DNA of 64,000 nucleotides from Arthrobacter sp. 31Y (GCF_000526335.1 NZ_JAFW01000001.1:1798001-1862000), one strand, 5' to 3'. Positions 26,495 to 35,737 are shown, counted from the stretch's first letter. Notes: generated by a model not told the origin, from the sequence alone. Program-made: numbers and translations.

Positions 26495-27718
26495 CTGGAT
26501 TCGTCGCCCACCGCACCAATAGAGGACCTGCTGCGCACCTTGGCGCCGCAGGTCCTCGGCGTGCTGGCGAGGACGCAAGGCCAGTTCGATGCGTGCGAGG
26601 ATGCTGTTCAGGAAGCACTCCTTGAAGCCTCCCAACGATGGCCAACCGCGTTGCCGGACAACCCGAAGGCGTGGTTGATGGCCGTCGCAAACCGCCGCTT
26701 GGTGGACTTTTATCGAAGCGAAAGCGCCCGGCGGGCACGCGAGGAACGCGTTGCTGCCATGGGTGGTGACTACGCTCCCAGCTCCGCCCCAGAATCCGAC
26801 GACACCCTCACGCTGATGTTCCTGTGCTGCCACCCTGCGCTCTCCGCGCCGTCACAACTCGCCTTAACGCTCCGGGCAGTTGGCGGACTCACGACGGCGG
26901 AAATCGCCTCGGCTTTCCTGGTTCCCGAAGCGACCATGGGACAGCGCATCAGCCGCGCCAAACAGGGGATCCAGAAGGCAGGAGCCACCTTCACCATGCC
27001 GCCGGCATCCGAGCGCAAGGCGAGGCTCGGCGTCGTACTTCACGTCCTCTACCTGATCTTCAACGAAGGTTACGCGGCAAGCTCGGGCCCTTCCCTGCAG
27101 CGCGAAGAGCTCACCACTGAGGCCATCCGTGTGGCGCGACTGCTGGTGGCCGTTGCGCCACGTGAGCTTGAGGCCAGCGGCCTGCTGGCTTTGATGCTGC
27201 TGACCGACTCCCGGCGGGCGGCGCGTGCCCTGCCGGATGGAACACCGGTGCCGTTGGCTGAGCAGGACCGAAGCCTGTGGAATCGGGAGCAGATTGAGGA
27301 AGGCATTGCGCTGTTGTCCTCCGTGCTGGGGCTTGGCGCGGCCGGGCCCTATCAACTTCAAGCAGCCATCGCTGCCGTGCAGGCGGAAGCGCCGTCTGCT
27401 GCCGAGACCGACTGGCCTCAAATTCTTGCGCTTTATACGGTCCTTGAAGCCGTAGCACCCAGTCCCGTGGTCTCGTTGAACCGCGCGGTTGCCGTGGCCA
27501 TGGTGCATGGGCCGGCCGCGGGTCTGGAGTTGCTGGTAGGACTGGATGCGGCGCTGGGCCGGACCCACCGGCTGGACGTAGTGCGTGGCCATCTACTGGA
27601 AATGTCCGGCTCCTACACCGAAGCCCGCGCAGCGTACCTTTCCGCCGCCAAGAAGACCGGAAGCCTGCCGGAGCGAAAGTACTTGATGGGAAAAGTAGCG
27701 CGGATGGACGAGCAATAA
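26495..27718 (+). CDS. ECF42-type RNA polymerase sigma factor with long C-terminal (TPR-like) extension
   Basis: About 407 aa. Sigma region 2 includes CEDAVQEALLEASQRWP and region 4 LTTAEIASAFLVPEATMGQRI; the remaining roughly 210 residues form the helical extension typical of ECF42 (LYLIFNEGYAAS, later SLNRAVAVAMVHGPAAGLEL). Homology to related sigma factors begins at IEDLLRTLAPQV, upstream of the first TTG (26540). The likely start is therefore CTG at 26495, which has a perfect GGAGGT 4 nt upstream and directly follows the YCII stop. No anti-sigma gene is visible. Confidence 0.88.
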   Translation: MDSSPTAPIEDLLRTLAPQVLGVLARTQGQFDACEDAVQEALLEASQRWPTALPDNPKAWLMAVANRRLVDFYRSESARRAREERVAAMGGDYAPSSAPESDDTLTLMFLCCHPALSAPSQLALTLRAVGGLTTAEIASAFLVPEATMGQRISRAKQGIQKAGATFTMPPASERKARLGVVLHVLYLIFNEGYAASSGPSLQREELTTEAIRVARLLVAVAPRELEASGLLALMLLTDSRRAARALPDGTPVPLAEQDRSLWNREQIEEGIALLSSVLGLGAAGPYQLQAAIAAVQAEAPSAAETDWPQILALYTVLEAVAPSPVVSLNRAVAVAMVHGPAAGLELLVGLDAALGRTHRLDVVRGHLLEMSGSYTEARAAYLSAAKKTGSLPERKYLMGKVARMDEQ

Positions 27719-27737
27719 ACCCCATATAGTCGAATCC

Positions 27738-28721
27738 ATGGAACAACGCATACTTGGCAAAACCGGCCGGGCCGTCTCCACCGTCGGACTGGGCACATGG
27801 CAACTCGGAGCCGACTGGGGTTCCGTCACGGAAGAGGACGCCCTCGCCGTCCTGGAGGCCTCGGTGGAAAGCGGCGTCAATTTCTTCGACACCGCAGACG
27901 TCTACGGGGACGGCCGCAGCGAGCAGTTCATTGGCCGCTTCCTCCGCACCCACCCGGACCTGAACATTACGGTGGCCACCAAGATGGGCCGCCGCGTGGA
28001 TCAAGTCCACGGCAATTACACTCTGGAGAACTTCCGGGCGTGGACCGACCGCTCCCGGCGCAACCTGCAGCAGGACACCCTGGACCTCGTCCAATTGCAC
28101 TGCCCTCCCACGTCCGTCTACAGCAGCGACGAAGTCTATGACGCACTGGATACCCTGGTCAGCGAGGGAGCAATCCGCAATTACGGCGTCAGCGTCGAGC
28201 GTACGGATGAAGCCTTGGAGGCCATCAAGCGCGGGAACACCGCATCCGTGCAGATCATCCTTAACGCCTTCCGCCTCAAGCCGCTGGATGAGGTCCTGCC
28301 CGCAGCCAAGGAAGCGGGCGTAGGCATTATTGCCAGGGTGCCGCTGGCCTCCGGTTTGCTGTCCGGGAAGTACACGCCGGACACCAAGTTCCCGGAAAAC
28401 GATCACCGCAATTACAACCGCGACGGGTCTTCCTTCGATGTCGGTGAGACGTTCTCCGGCGTCGACTTCGCAACCGGCATCAAAGCCGCGCAGGAGTTCA
28501 GCGGATTAGTGCCCGACGGCGTCAGCACCGCCCAAGCTGCCCTCGCCTGGGTGATCGCCCAAGACGGTGTCACATCAGTCATTCCCGGTGCACGATCCGC
28601 TTCGCAAGCAGCGGCAAACGCCGAGGCGGGTGGGCTGCAGGCTGTAGGCGCCGGGCTTAACGCCGGTGCGCAGGACATTTATGACCGTTTCTTCCGCGAA
28701 GCGATTCACCCGCGCTGGTAG
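27738..28721 (+). CDS. Aldo/keto reductase
   Basis: 327 aa NADPH-dependent oxidoreductase with the (beta/alpha)8 fold. The catalytic tetrad is visible: D51 and Y56 (FFDTADVYGDG), K82 (VATKMGRR), H121 (LVQLHCPP). It belongs to the YajO/Gcy-type soluble group. Separated by only 19 nt from the sigma gene, so it might belong to the same transcript, though an A/T-rich start suggests its own promoter. Substrate unknown. Followed by a strong hairpin. Confidence 0.88.
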   Translation: MEQRILGKTGRAVSTVGLGTWQLGADWGSVTEEDALAVLEASVESGVNFFDTADVYGDGRSEQFIGRFLRTHPDLNITVATKMGRRVDQVHGNYTLENFRAWTDRSRRNLQQDTLDLVQLHCPPTSVYSSDEVYDALDTLVSEGAIRNYGVSVERTDEALEAIKRGNTASVQIILNAFRLKPLDEVLPAAKEAGVGIIARVPLASGLLSGKYTPDTKFPENDHRNYNRDGSSFDVGETFSGVDFATGIKAAQEFSGLVPDGVSTAQAALAWVIAQDGVTSVIPGARSASQAAANAEAGGLQAVGAGLNAGAQDIYDRFFREAIHPRW

Positions 28722-28731
28722 CTTCCGGGCC

Positions 28732-28775
28732 GCCGTCGAACCTTGGTAGGGCGTCACCTTCCAAGGTTCGACGGC
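28732..28775. terminator. Bidirectional hairpin terminator
   Basis: GCCGTCGAACCTTGG (28732-28746), 14 nt loop, CCAAGGTTCGACGGC (28761-28775): a perfect 15 bp stem between the convergent aldo/keto reductase and DinB genes. No U-tract, as is common in actinobacteria. Confidence 0.75.
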
Positions 28776-28776
28776 G

Positions 28777-29850
28777 TCACCAGCCGCTGCGCGTCGGCGT
28801 ATGTCCCTTTCGAGCTTCTTCAGGCATGGCCATTTCTGCCCGTAATCCGAGGAGCCGAATGGGACGATCCGGCTCCATTTTGGCGGACAATTCCAAGGCC
28901 TGCGCGAGGACGTCTTCCCGGTTGAAGGTCTCGGGAATCTTCCTCGCGTAAGTCTTGGTGAAGAACGGCGCGTAGCGGACTTTCAGGGTCAGCCCGATCA
29001 CGGGCCGCCCTTCCGCTGCAACATCCTCAAGGACGTGGGCCGTCAGTTCCTTCACGGCATCCTGAATCTGCGAGGGCTCCGTGAGATCCTCCTGGTAGGT
29101 GGTCTCACGGCTGTGCCCGCGGGCCACCCATGGAGTGTCATCTACAACGCTTGCGCCATCTCCCCGACCCAATTCTGCGTACCAGGGACCCATCTTCGGG
29201 CCGAACTCCGGGACGAGATCCTGCGGATTGCATGCTGCCAATTCAGCCACCGTGGTGATGTGGTGCTTCGCCAGCCGTTGGGACACTTTGCTTCCAATGC
29301 CCCACAATTCCTTGGTGGGCTTGTCGCCCATGACGTCGAGCCAGTTCTCCTTGGTTAGCCGAAAGATGCCGGCCGGTTTGCCGAAATCCGTGGCGTTCTT
29401 TGCTCGGACCAAGGTGTCTCCGATGCCCACGCTGCAATGCAATTGGGTTTGTTCGAGGACTGCGGCTTGAATCTGCCGGGCGTAGGCGTCCGGGTCCTCG
29501 CTTTCGATGCCCACGAAAGCCTCGTCCCAACCCAGCACCTGAACCGTGGCTCCGGGCTGGCCCCGAAGGGTGGCCATGACCACCTCCGATGCCGCCAGGT
29601 ACGCCTCCTGATCAACGGGCAAAATGATGGCGTCCGGCACTTTGCGGGCGGCTATTCTCAACGGCATGCCGGACCCGACGCCGAAAGCCCTCGCTTCATA
29701 GGACGCGGTGGACACCACAGCCCGTTCCGTGGGATCTCCCCTGCCACCCACGATGATCGGTTTGCCTGCCAGCTCAGGGCGACGGAGCACCTCGACCGCA
29801 GCAATGAACTGGTCGAGATCGACGTGCAGCACCCAGGGGATTCCGCTCAC
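28777..29850 (-). CDS. Y-family DNA polymerase, DinB2-like (DNA polymerase IV)
   Basis: 357 aa translesion polymerase. Metal-binding acidic residues are D11 (HVDLDQF) and D109-E110 (GWDEAFVGI); the helix-hairpin-helix region is LWGIGSKVSQRLAKH and a little-finger domain follows. The residue after Phe15 is Ile16 where most DinB proteins have the aromatic steric gate that excludes ribonucleotides. This resembles mycobacterial DinB2, which has Leu there and accepts rNTPs. The GTG start at 29850 puts the catalytic motif in the usual place; an upstream open frame is not supported by homology. Monocistronic. Confidence 0.9.
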   Translation of the reverse strand: MSGIPWVLHVDLDQFIAAVEVLRRPELAGKPIIVGGRGDPTERAVVSTASYEARAFGVGSGMPLRIAARKVPDAIILPVDQEAYLAASEVVMATLRGQPGATVQVLGWDEAFVGIESEDPDAYARQIQAAVLEQTQLHCSVGIGDTLVRAKNATDFGKPAGIFRLTKENWLDVMGDKPTKELWGIGSKVSQRLAKHHITTVAELAACNPQDLVPEFGPKMGPWYAELGRGDGASVVDDTPWVARGHSRETTYQEDLTEPSQIQDAVKELTAHVLEDVAAEGRPVIGLTLKVRYAPFFTKTYARKIPETFNREDVLAQALELSAKMEPDRPIRLLGLRAEMAMPEEARKGHTPTRSGW

Positions 29851-30007
29851 GGCACCAGTCTGCCCCACGGCGTTGCTTCCTGACCCTCTTTGATCCGGAA
29901 AGCCGCCAAAATCAACCCATTCAGGGTGCATTCGCTTGTCTCGAAGGCCAGACAAGGTCAGGAAGCAACACGTCCGGACCACCCACCTCACGGGCATAAG
30001 CTGAGGT

Positions 30008-30631
30008 GTGCAGTTTTCACTTTGGCTGGCCCTGGTTGGTGCCGGCACCCTGATCAGTTTCACTCCCGGCGCCGGTGCCATCTTCACCATGAGCAACTCG
30101 CTCAATTCCGGCTTCCGACGCTCTATCTGGGGCATCCTCGGACAGCAGGTGGCTCTGGTCATCCACATCGTCATCGTGGCCCTGGGCGTCGGCGTGCTGG
30201 TGTCCAACTCGCCGGTGATCTTCAACGTCATCCGTTACGCCGGCGCGGCATATCTGGTGTACCTCGGCATCCGGCAGTTTCTGCACAAGCCGGACCTGGA
30301 CAAGGAAGAAGTTGCGGACAAGAAGAACGAGTCCGCCCTCTCCATGTTCCAGCGCGGCATCTGGGTGAACCTGCTGAACCCGAAGGCAATCGTCTTCTTC
30401 CTCGCGTTCATGCCCCAGTTCATCAGGCCGGACCAGCCGCTGCTCCAGCAATACGCTGTGCTGACAGCCACGGTGCTGTTCATCGACATCATGGTGATGT
30501 GGTTCTTCTTCGCCCTTGCCGCCCGGTCCTTCCAGCGATTTACCCACGACCAGCGCGGCCAAACCATCCTCAACCGCATCTTTGGCTGCTTGTTTGTCCT
30601 CGTGGGCATCCTGCTGGCCGTCATCCACTAG
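30008..30631 (+). CDS. LysE/RhtB family amino acid exporter
   Basis: 207 aa inner-membrane protein with about six helices; the signature near the N-terminus is FTPGAGAIFTMSNSL, the equivalent of the family TPGP motif, and GVLVSNSPVIFNVIRYAGAA follows. Second exporter of this family in the window (the other is at 16903). The GTG start is weakly supported by GAGG. It precedes a small hypothetical gene by 35 nt. The exported compound is unknown. Confidence 0.85.
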   Translation: MQFSLWLALVGAGTLISFTPGAGAIFTMSNSLNSGFRRSIWGILGQQVALVIHIVIVALGVGVLVSNSPVIFNVIRYAGAAYLVYLGIRQFLHKPDLDKEEVADKKNESALSMFQRGIWVNLLNPKAIVFFLAFMPQFIRPDQPLLQQYAVLTATVLFIDIMVMWFFFALAARSFQRFTHDQRGQTILNRIFGCLFVLVGILLAVIH

Positions 30632-30666
30632 CTCCCCCGAACGCACGCGGCTGCTACCGTCGTGGC

Positions 30667-31020
30667 ATGGAACCGGACTGGATCGAACACCGACGTGCGG
30701 ACGACCGTGAGCACGTGGGGTGGATGAAGCCCGTTGATGACGGATTCGTGGCCATTGATCTGCTCGGACGTCTACGGACCGATGTTGTGGACTGGTTGAG
30801 CGCTGAGGAAACCCTTGACGAACTCGGGCTGCGTTACCTTGCCGACCCGCACGAATTACTGCTCGACGACGGCGACTGGTTGCGCGTGCGGATAGCGGAA
30901 GTGACTCCGTCAGTAGTGCGGGTGAAAAAGGAAGATTGGGGCGATATGACCGCTCCACAGATCTACTTCACGGTGCCCAACCCCGTCTCGGAAGAGCAGC
31001 TGCGCCCGCTGCTCCCCTAA
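30667..31020 (+). CDS. Small hypothetical acidic protein
   Basis: 117 aa soluble acidic protein starting MEPDWIEHRRADDREHVGW. Alternating hydrophobic strands (GFVAIDLLGRLRTDVVDWL, WLRVRIAEVTPSVVRVKKED) suggest a small beta-rich fold. I do not recognise the family. The ATG lies 36 nt after the LysE stop, so co-transcription is possible. A plus-strand frame extends upstream to 29890 but overlaps LysE and is not coding there. Confidence 0.7.
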   Translation: MEPDWIEHRRADDREHVGWMKPVDDGFVAIDLLGRLRTDVVDWLSAEETLDELGLRYLADPHELLLDDGDWLRVRIAEVTPSVVRVKKEDWGDMTAPQIYFTVPNPVSEEQLRPLLP

Positions 31021-31049
31021 TCCCCGCTCCTCCGTAGCCTTGATCAGTA

Positions 31050-32093
31050 CTAACTGAGCGACGTAGATCCGCGCACCACCAGCGAGCTCTCGAGTGTCAC
31101 ATGTGGTTCGTCCAGCGGCAGGCCTTCCATGAGTCCCCGCAACTGTTCCCCTGCTTTACGGCCCAGGGGCGTCGCCGGCAGGTGGACGGTGGTGAGGCTG
31201 GGGTTGCTGGTGGCCGAGTAGGGCAGATCATCGAAGCCTGCCACAGCCAAGTCCTCAGGGATCCTGACCCCCTCAACGCGGGCCTCCTGCAGCACTCCGT
31301 AGGCATGCGTATCGGTTCCGCAGACGACGGCGCTCACCCCCTGGCGCTGCCATTCCGGCCATGCTTCGGCGAAGGCGGCAGCGGCAGCACCGACGTCGAT
31401 CGGGGTGCTGATGACGTGCCCGTCGGCCACTGAAAGACCACACGCAGCAGCCTCGTCCAAGAAAGCTTCACGGCGCAGCTGGAAGGTTGTTGTACCTGTC
31501 ACGCCATCCACGTAGGCGGCGCGGGTATGCCCGGACGACGCCAAATGCCGGGCAAGTTCCCGCGCGCCCTGGGCAACATCGAGGTTCACGGACGGCGCGT
31601 AGGACTCGAGGCCCGGGGCATCCAACAGCACCAGGGGTCCTGCAGCGGACAGGTCTTCCAGGAATTCCGCACTGGGAGCGCCCACCAGCAGGCCAGCGGG
31701 CCGGAGTGCCAGCAGCTTGCGGACGTCATCGGCCTGGGGTGATTCGCCGGCGTCGGTCACGGAAAGCAGCAGCTGGTACTGGGACCCGAGCGACTCCCGA
31801 ACCCCTGCGATCACGTTGGCGAAGAACGGGTTGGAGACGTCGGGCGTCACCAGAATGACGATGGAGCTGACGCCTCGGGCCAGCGAGCTGCCGATGCTGT
31901 CCACCACGTAGCCAAGCTCGGAAATGGCTGTGCGGACCCGGGAGATGTTGTCCTCGGAGACACGCCCTTGGGTTTTGCCGTTCGCCACCAGGGAGACGGT
32001 CGCCGTCGAGACGCCTGCCCGGGCGGCCACCATCGCGGCCGTCACGCGGGGCGAACGTGGCGCGCGGGCAGGGCGCCGATCCAGGGATTCCAT
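31050..32093 (-). CDS. LacI family transcriptional regulator of ribonucleoside operon
   Basis: 347 aa. The LacI helix-turn-helix is clear (TAAMVAARAGVSTATVSLVANG), followed by a periplasmic-binding-protein-like effector domain (IVILVTPDVSNPFFANVIAG, later CGTDTHAYGVLQEA). The ATG at 32093 gives a 13 aa leader before the HTH; the frame runs further to 32174. It is divergent from the nucleoside hydrolase operon with two similar palindromes in between, so it is probably a ribose/nucleoside-responsive repressor of both sides. Confidence 0.9.
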   Translation of the reverse strand: MESLDRRPARAPRSPRVTAAMVAARAGVSTATVSLVANGKTQGRVSEDNISRVRTAISELGYVVDSIGSSLARGVSSIVILVTPDVSNPFFANVIAGVRESLGSQYQLLLSVTDAGESPQADDVRKLLALRPAGLLVGAPSAEFLEDLSAAGPLVLLDAPGLESYAPSVNLDVAQGARELARHLASSGHTRAAYVDGVTGTTTFQLRREAFLDEAAACGLSVADGHVISTPIDVGAAAAAFAEAWPEWQRQGVSAVVCGTDTHAYGVLQEARVEGVRIPEDLAVAGFDDLPYSATSNPSLTTVHLPATPLGRKAGEQLRGLMEGLPLDEPHVTLESSLVVRGSTSLS

Positions 32094-32139
32094 GCATCGA
32101 TCGTAGCGTTCATAGACCGCTCTGACCTGCGAGAAGGCA

Positions 32140-32151
32140 TCAAGCGCTTGA
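32140..32151. promoter_or_regulatory. Candidate LacI operator 1
   Basis: TCAAGCGCTTGA, a perfect 12 bp palindrome with the central CG typical of LacI-family operators, 47 nt before the regulator start. It resembles a second site at 32184. Confidence 0.65.
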
Positions 32152-32183
32152 CGTTGAAGTCCTAGCGGCGGCACTTGAGCGAC

Positions 32184-32197
32184 GTTAAGCGTTTGAC
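32184..32197. promoter_or_regulatory. Candidate LacI operator 2
   Basis: GTTAAGCGTTTGAC: 10 of 12 central bases match operator 1. Lies about 93 nt before the nucleoside hydrolase start, 44 nt from operator 1 (about four helical turns), suitable for cooperative or looped repression. Confidence 0.55.
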
Positions 32198-32289
32198 GTA
32201 ACCCACAAAGCAGTGCCAGAATTCCCCTGAATGCTTAGCGCCCTGCCCCGGGCAAGTACCAGGCAGGCCCCAATGACGTGGAGAGAACC

Positions 32290-33342
32290 GTGGAACCCAA
32301 CACCATGACACCGGCACGCAAGAAGATCATTCTTGACTGCGACCCTGGCCATGACGACGCCGTGGCGTTGCTGCTGGCACACGGCAACCCGGACATCGAG
32401 CTGCTCGCAGTGACCACTGTGGTGGGTAACCAGACCTTGGAAAAAGTCACCCGTAACGCCCTTTCAGTGGCCACGATTGCCGGCATCACCGGTGTTCCTT
32501 TCGCCGCAGGTTGCGATCGCCCCTTGGTCCGCACCATTGAAACAGCCCCCAGCATCCACGGTGATTCCGGGATGGACGGCCCGGAGCAGCCCGAGTCCGC
32601 TATCGAGCTGGACCCGCGCCACGCCGTCGACCTCATCATTGAAACCGTCATGGCACATGAGCCGGGCACGGTCACCCTGGTCCCCACAGCGGGCCTCACC
32701 AACATCGCCATGGCAGCCCGCAAAGAGCCGCGCATCGTTGAGCGCGTGAAGGAAGTTGTCCTCATGGGCGGCGGCTACCACGTGGGCAACTGGAGCGCCG
32801 TAGCTGAGTTCAACATCATCATCGACCCCGAGGCCGCGCACATCGTCTTCAACGAAAAGTGGCCCGTGGTGATGGTGGGGCTGGACCTCACCCACCAGGC
32901 GCTGGCCACGGATGAAGTCGTCCGAAAAATAGCCGAAATCGGCACCAAACCGGCCAAATTCGTCATGGAACTCATGGACTTCTTCCAGAAAACGTACAAG
33001 GACGCCCAGGGCTTCGACTTCCCGCCTGTGCACGATCCCTGCGCCGTCGCCTACGTCATCGACCCCACCGTCATGACCACCCGCAAGGTGCCCGTGGACA
33101 TCGAGCTGCAGGGCAAGCTCACCCTCGGCATGACCGTAGCTGACTTCCGCGCCCCGGCGCCGGAGGACTGCCACACCTCCGTGGCTGTGGACCTGGACCA
33201 CAAGAAGTTCTGGGATCTGGTCACCGACGCGATCGTCAGGATCGGCGAACCAACGTTCGACGCCAGCCACGGCGCTGACGCCAGCCAAGGCGCCGACACC
33301 TCAGGCATTGCTGAGACCGTTATGGCTGGAGAGGCAAAGTAA
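32290..33342 (+). CDS. Ribonucleoside hydrolase
   Basis: 350 aa inosine-uridine-preferring-type nucleoside hydrolase. The calcium-binding N-terminal signature DCDPGHDDAVALLLA is clear, and the active-site region includes PTAGLTNIAMAA and VHDPCAVAYV. It splits nucleosides into base and ribose. The GTG at 32290 is chosen because GGAGAG lies 4 nt upstream; GTG 32278 and ATG 32305 are alternatives. The stop overlaps the MFS start (TAATG). First gene of a three-gene LacI-controlled operon. Confidence 0.92.
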   Translation: MEPNTMTPARKKIILDCDPGHDDAVALLLAHGNPDIELLAVTTVVGNQTLEKVTRNALSVATIAGITGVPFAAGCDRPLVRTIETAPSIHGDSGMDGPEQPESAIELDPRHAVDLIIETVMAHEPGTVTLVPTAGLTNIAMAARKEPRIVERVKEVVLMGGGYHVGNWSAVAEFNIIIDPEAAHIVFNEKWPVVMVGLDLTHQALATDEVVRKIAEIGTKPAKFVMELMDFFQKTYKDAQGFDFPPVHDPCAVAYVIDPTVMTTRKVPVDIELQGKLTLGMTVADFRAPAPEDCHTSVAVDLDHKKFWDLVTDAIVRIGEPTFDASHGADASQGADTSGIAETVMAGEAK

Positions 33343-34784
33343 TGTCCACCCTCGTCGAAACCAAGTCCTCCCGCGGCAACGTCACCGCCCTCATGGTTGC
33401 CCTGCTGGCAGCCTGCGTGGCCTTCCAGCTCAACGCCTCCATGCTCAGCCCCGCACTGGTCACCATGGGCAACGAACTCAACACGGACCAGGCCACCATC
33501 GGCCTGTCACAGACTTGGTTCTTCACGGCCGCCGCCCTGTTCTCCCTCTTCCTCCCCCGCCTGAGCGACATCGTAGGGCGCAAGAAGATCCTCGTCGGCA
33601 TGATGATCCTCATGGCCGTCGGCTCCGTCATCGCAGCAATGGCGCCGGACGTCACGTGGCTCTTCGTGGGCCGCATCATCCAGGGCGTCAGCGGTCCTAC
33701 CGTTCCGCTCTGCCTGATCATGCTCCGGTCAGCAGTCACCAACCCGCGCAAGTACGGCACCCTCATGGGCCTCATTACGGCAGTCAACGGCGGCGTGGCC
33801 GGCGTCGACTCCTTTGTGGGCGGCTACTTCGCTGAAAACTTCGGCTTCCGCAGCATCTTCTGGCTCATGGTGGCACTGGCCCTCGTAGCAACTGTCCTGA
33901 TCGCCGTCCTGGCCGGCGAAAGCAAGCCCGCAGCCGGCACCACCATGGACTGGCTGGGCGTGTTCTTCATCGTCATCGCAGTGGGCGCCCTGCTGACTGC
34001 CTTGAACGAAGGCGCCAAACTTGCCACGGCTTTCGACGCCGGTACGTTGACCCTGGCGATCGCACTCACGGTGGTTGCCGCCGTCGCGTTCTTTGCGTTC
34101 TGGACCGTGGAAAAGCGCGCCAAGCAGCCCATGGTGGAAACTGTGCACCTCCGCCAGCGCTCCACTTGGGCGCCGCTGCTGACCACCACCCTGACCATGA
34201 CCGGCATCTTCGCGGTCATCAACGGCATCGTCCCGGCCTATGTGCAGGCAGCGGATCCCGGCTTCGGCGTGGGCCCCACGGAAATGTCGCTCATCATCCT
34301 CACCCCGTACGCCCTTCTCGGTTGGCTGTTCGGCCCCATCAGCGGCCGCCTCGCACCGGTACTCGGCTACACGAAGGTGCTGCGCATCGGTCTGCTCGGC
34401 AGCCTCGTGGCCCTGGCGGTCATCGCGTTCTTCGGGCTGAACAACCTGCCCATGATGATTGTGGGCACGGCCTTGCTGGGCATCATGTACGCCGGTACCG
34501 TCAACATCATGCTGAACGGACTGGGCGTGGTTCTCTCACCGCAGGGCAACCCGGGCTTCCTCCCCGGTATGAACGCGGGCGCCTTCAACCTTGGCGCCGG
34601 GCTGAGCTTCCTGGTTCTTCCGGCAGTCCTCGTGGCCACGGCTTCGCTCAATGACGCCAAGGCTTCTTATCTGACGGTGGTTGTGGTTGGCCTGGCCATC
34701 ACCCTCGCAGCCTTCGCAGCCTCGCTCCTGATCCCCAAACCGGTGGACGCAGAAGTGACCGAAACCGAAAAGGTGACCGCATGA
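33342..34784 (+). CDS. MFS transporter (probable nucleoside uptake)
   Basis: 480 aa, about 14 hydrophobic segments. The A-motif loop LPRLSDIVGRKKILVG lies between helices 2 and 3. Position between nucleoside hydrolase and ribokinase, with 1 nt and 4 nt overlaps, argues for ribonucleoside (or ribose) import, although the sequence group also contains drug exporters. Confidence 0.88.
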   Translation: MSTLVETKSSRGNVTALMVALLAACVAFQLNASMLSPALVTMGNELNTDQATIGLSQTWFFTAAALFSLFLPRLSDIVGRKKILVGMMILMAVGSVIAAMAPDVTWLFVGRIIQGVSGPTVPLCLIMLRSAVTNPRKYGTLMGLITAVNGGVAGVDSFVGGYFAENFGFRSIFWLMVALALVATVLIAVLAGESKPAAGTTMDWLGVFFIVIAVGALLTALNEGAKLATAFDAGTLTLAIALTVVAAVAFFAFWTVEKRAKQPMVETVHLRQRSTWAPLLTTTLTMTGIFAVINGIVPAYVQAADPGFGVGPTEMSLIILTPYALLGWLFGPISGRLAPVLGYTKVLRIGLLGSLVALAVIAFFGLNNLPMMIVGTALLGIMYAGTVNIMLNGLGVVLSPQGNPGFLPGMNAGAFNLGAGLSFLVLPAVLVATASLNDAKASYLTVVVVGLAITLAAFAASLLIPKPVDAEVTETEKVTA

Positions 34785-35737
34785 CCAGCGCACCCAAGGC
34801 GGGAATCGTCGTCGTCGGATCCCTGAACGCAGACATCACCATCTACTGCGACCGGCTCCCCCAACCCGGCGAGACGGTCCATGGCAACGGCTTCGCCGTC
34901 AATCCGGGTGGAAAGAGTGCCAATCAGGCTGTGGCTGCGAGCAAGCTCGGCGGTCAGGTCAGCCTGATCGGCGCGGTGGGTGACGACTCCAACGGCACCA
35001 TGCTCCTGGATTCGACGGCCAGCGCCGGTGTGGACGTGTCCCGCGTCCGACGCTCCGACGCCGCTACCGGCGTCGCAGTCATTTCGGTTGATGCGAGCGG
35101 CGAGAACAGCATCATCATTTCGGCCGGTGCCAATGGCACGCTCAGGCCTGCGGACGTTACGCCCGATGCCTTCCAGGATGCGGCTGTGGTGTGCCTCTGC
35201 CTGGAGGTGGGGATAGATACTGTGATTGCCGCCGCCCAAGCAGGGCACGACGCCGATGCCACAGTTCTGCTCAACCTCTCGCCTTACGCGGAGGTGCCGG
35301 AGATTTTGGCCGACTTGAGCGATGTGTTGCTGGTGAACGCCCACGAGGCCTCGCTGTTCCTGGGCTCGGAAGCGGATGTGCCCGACGCCGACGCGGAGTC
35401 CGAGGCCTGGGAGCCCGTCCGGAGCCAATTCGCCGACCGCGGCCTGCAGCGTGTACTGGTAACACTTGGGGCGCAAGGTTCCGTGGTGCTCGACTCCTTG
35501 GCGCGCGGCACCGAAGACCAGATCACGCGCATTGCCCCAACCCGGGTTTCAGCCGTGGACACCACGGGAGCCGGCGATGCTTTCACCGGCGCGGTTGCTG
35601 CGCGTCTTGCCGCCGGCGAATCCCTGTCCGATGCCGCCGCGTTTGCCTCGGTAGCCGCAGCGTTGGCGGCAACCAAGAAGGGCACGCAGGCTGCATACCC
35701 GACCATTGCCGACGTCGAGAAGCTGCGGGACGCTTAG
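34781..35737 (+). CDS. rbsK: Ribokinase
   Basis: 318 aa PfkB-family sugar kinase. N-terminal signature GSLNADITIYCDRLPQPGET and NPGGKSANQAVAASKLGG; catalytic base D266 in DTTGAGDAFTGA. It phosphorylates the ribose released by the nucleoside hydrolase to ribose 5-phosphate, closing the pathway of this operon. The start overlaps the MFS stop (ATGA). Palindrome copy 4 follows as terminator. Confidence 0.93.
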   Translation: MTSAPKAGIVVVGSLNADITIYCDRLPQPGETVHGNGFAVNPGGKSANQAVAASKLGGQVSLIGAVGDDSNGTMLLDSTASAGVDVSRVRRSDAATGVAVISVDASGENSIIISAGANGTLRPADVTPDAFQDAAVVCLCLEVGIDTVIAAAQAGHDADATVLLNLSPYAEVPEILADLSDVLLVNAHEASLFLGSEADVPDADAESEAWEPVRSQFADRGLQRVLVTLGAQGSVVLDSLARGTEDQITRIAPTRVSAVDTTGAGDAFTGAVAARLAAGESLSDAAAFASVAAALAATKKGTQAAYPTIADVEKLRDA

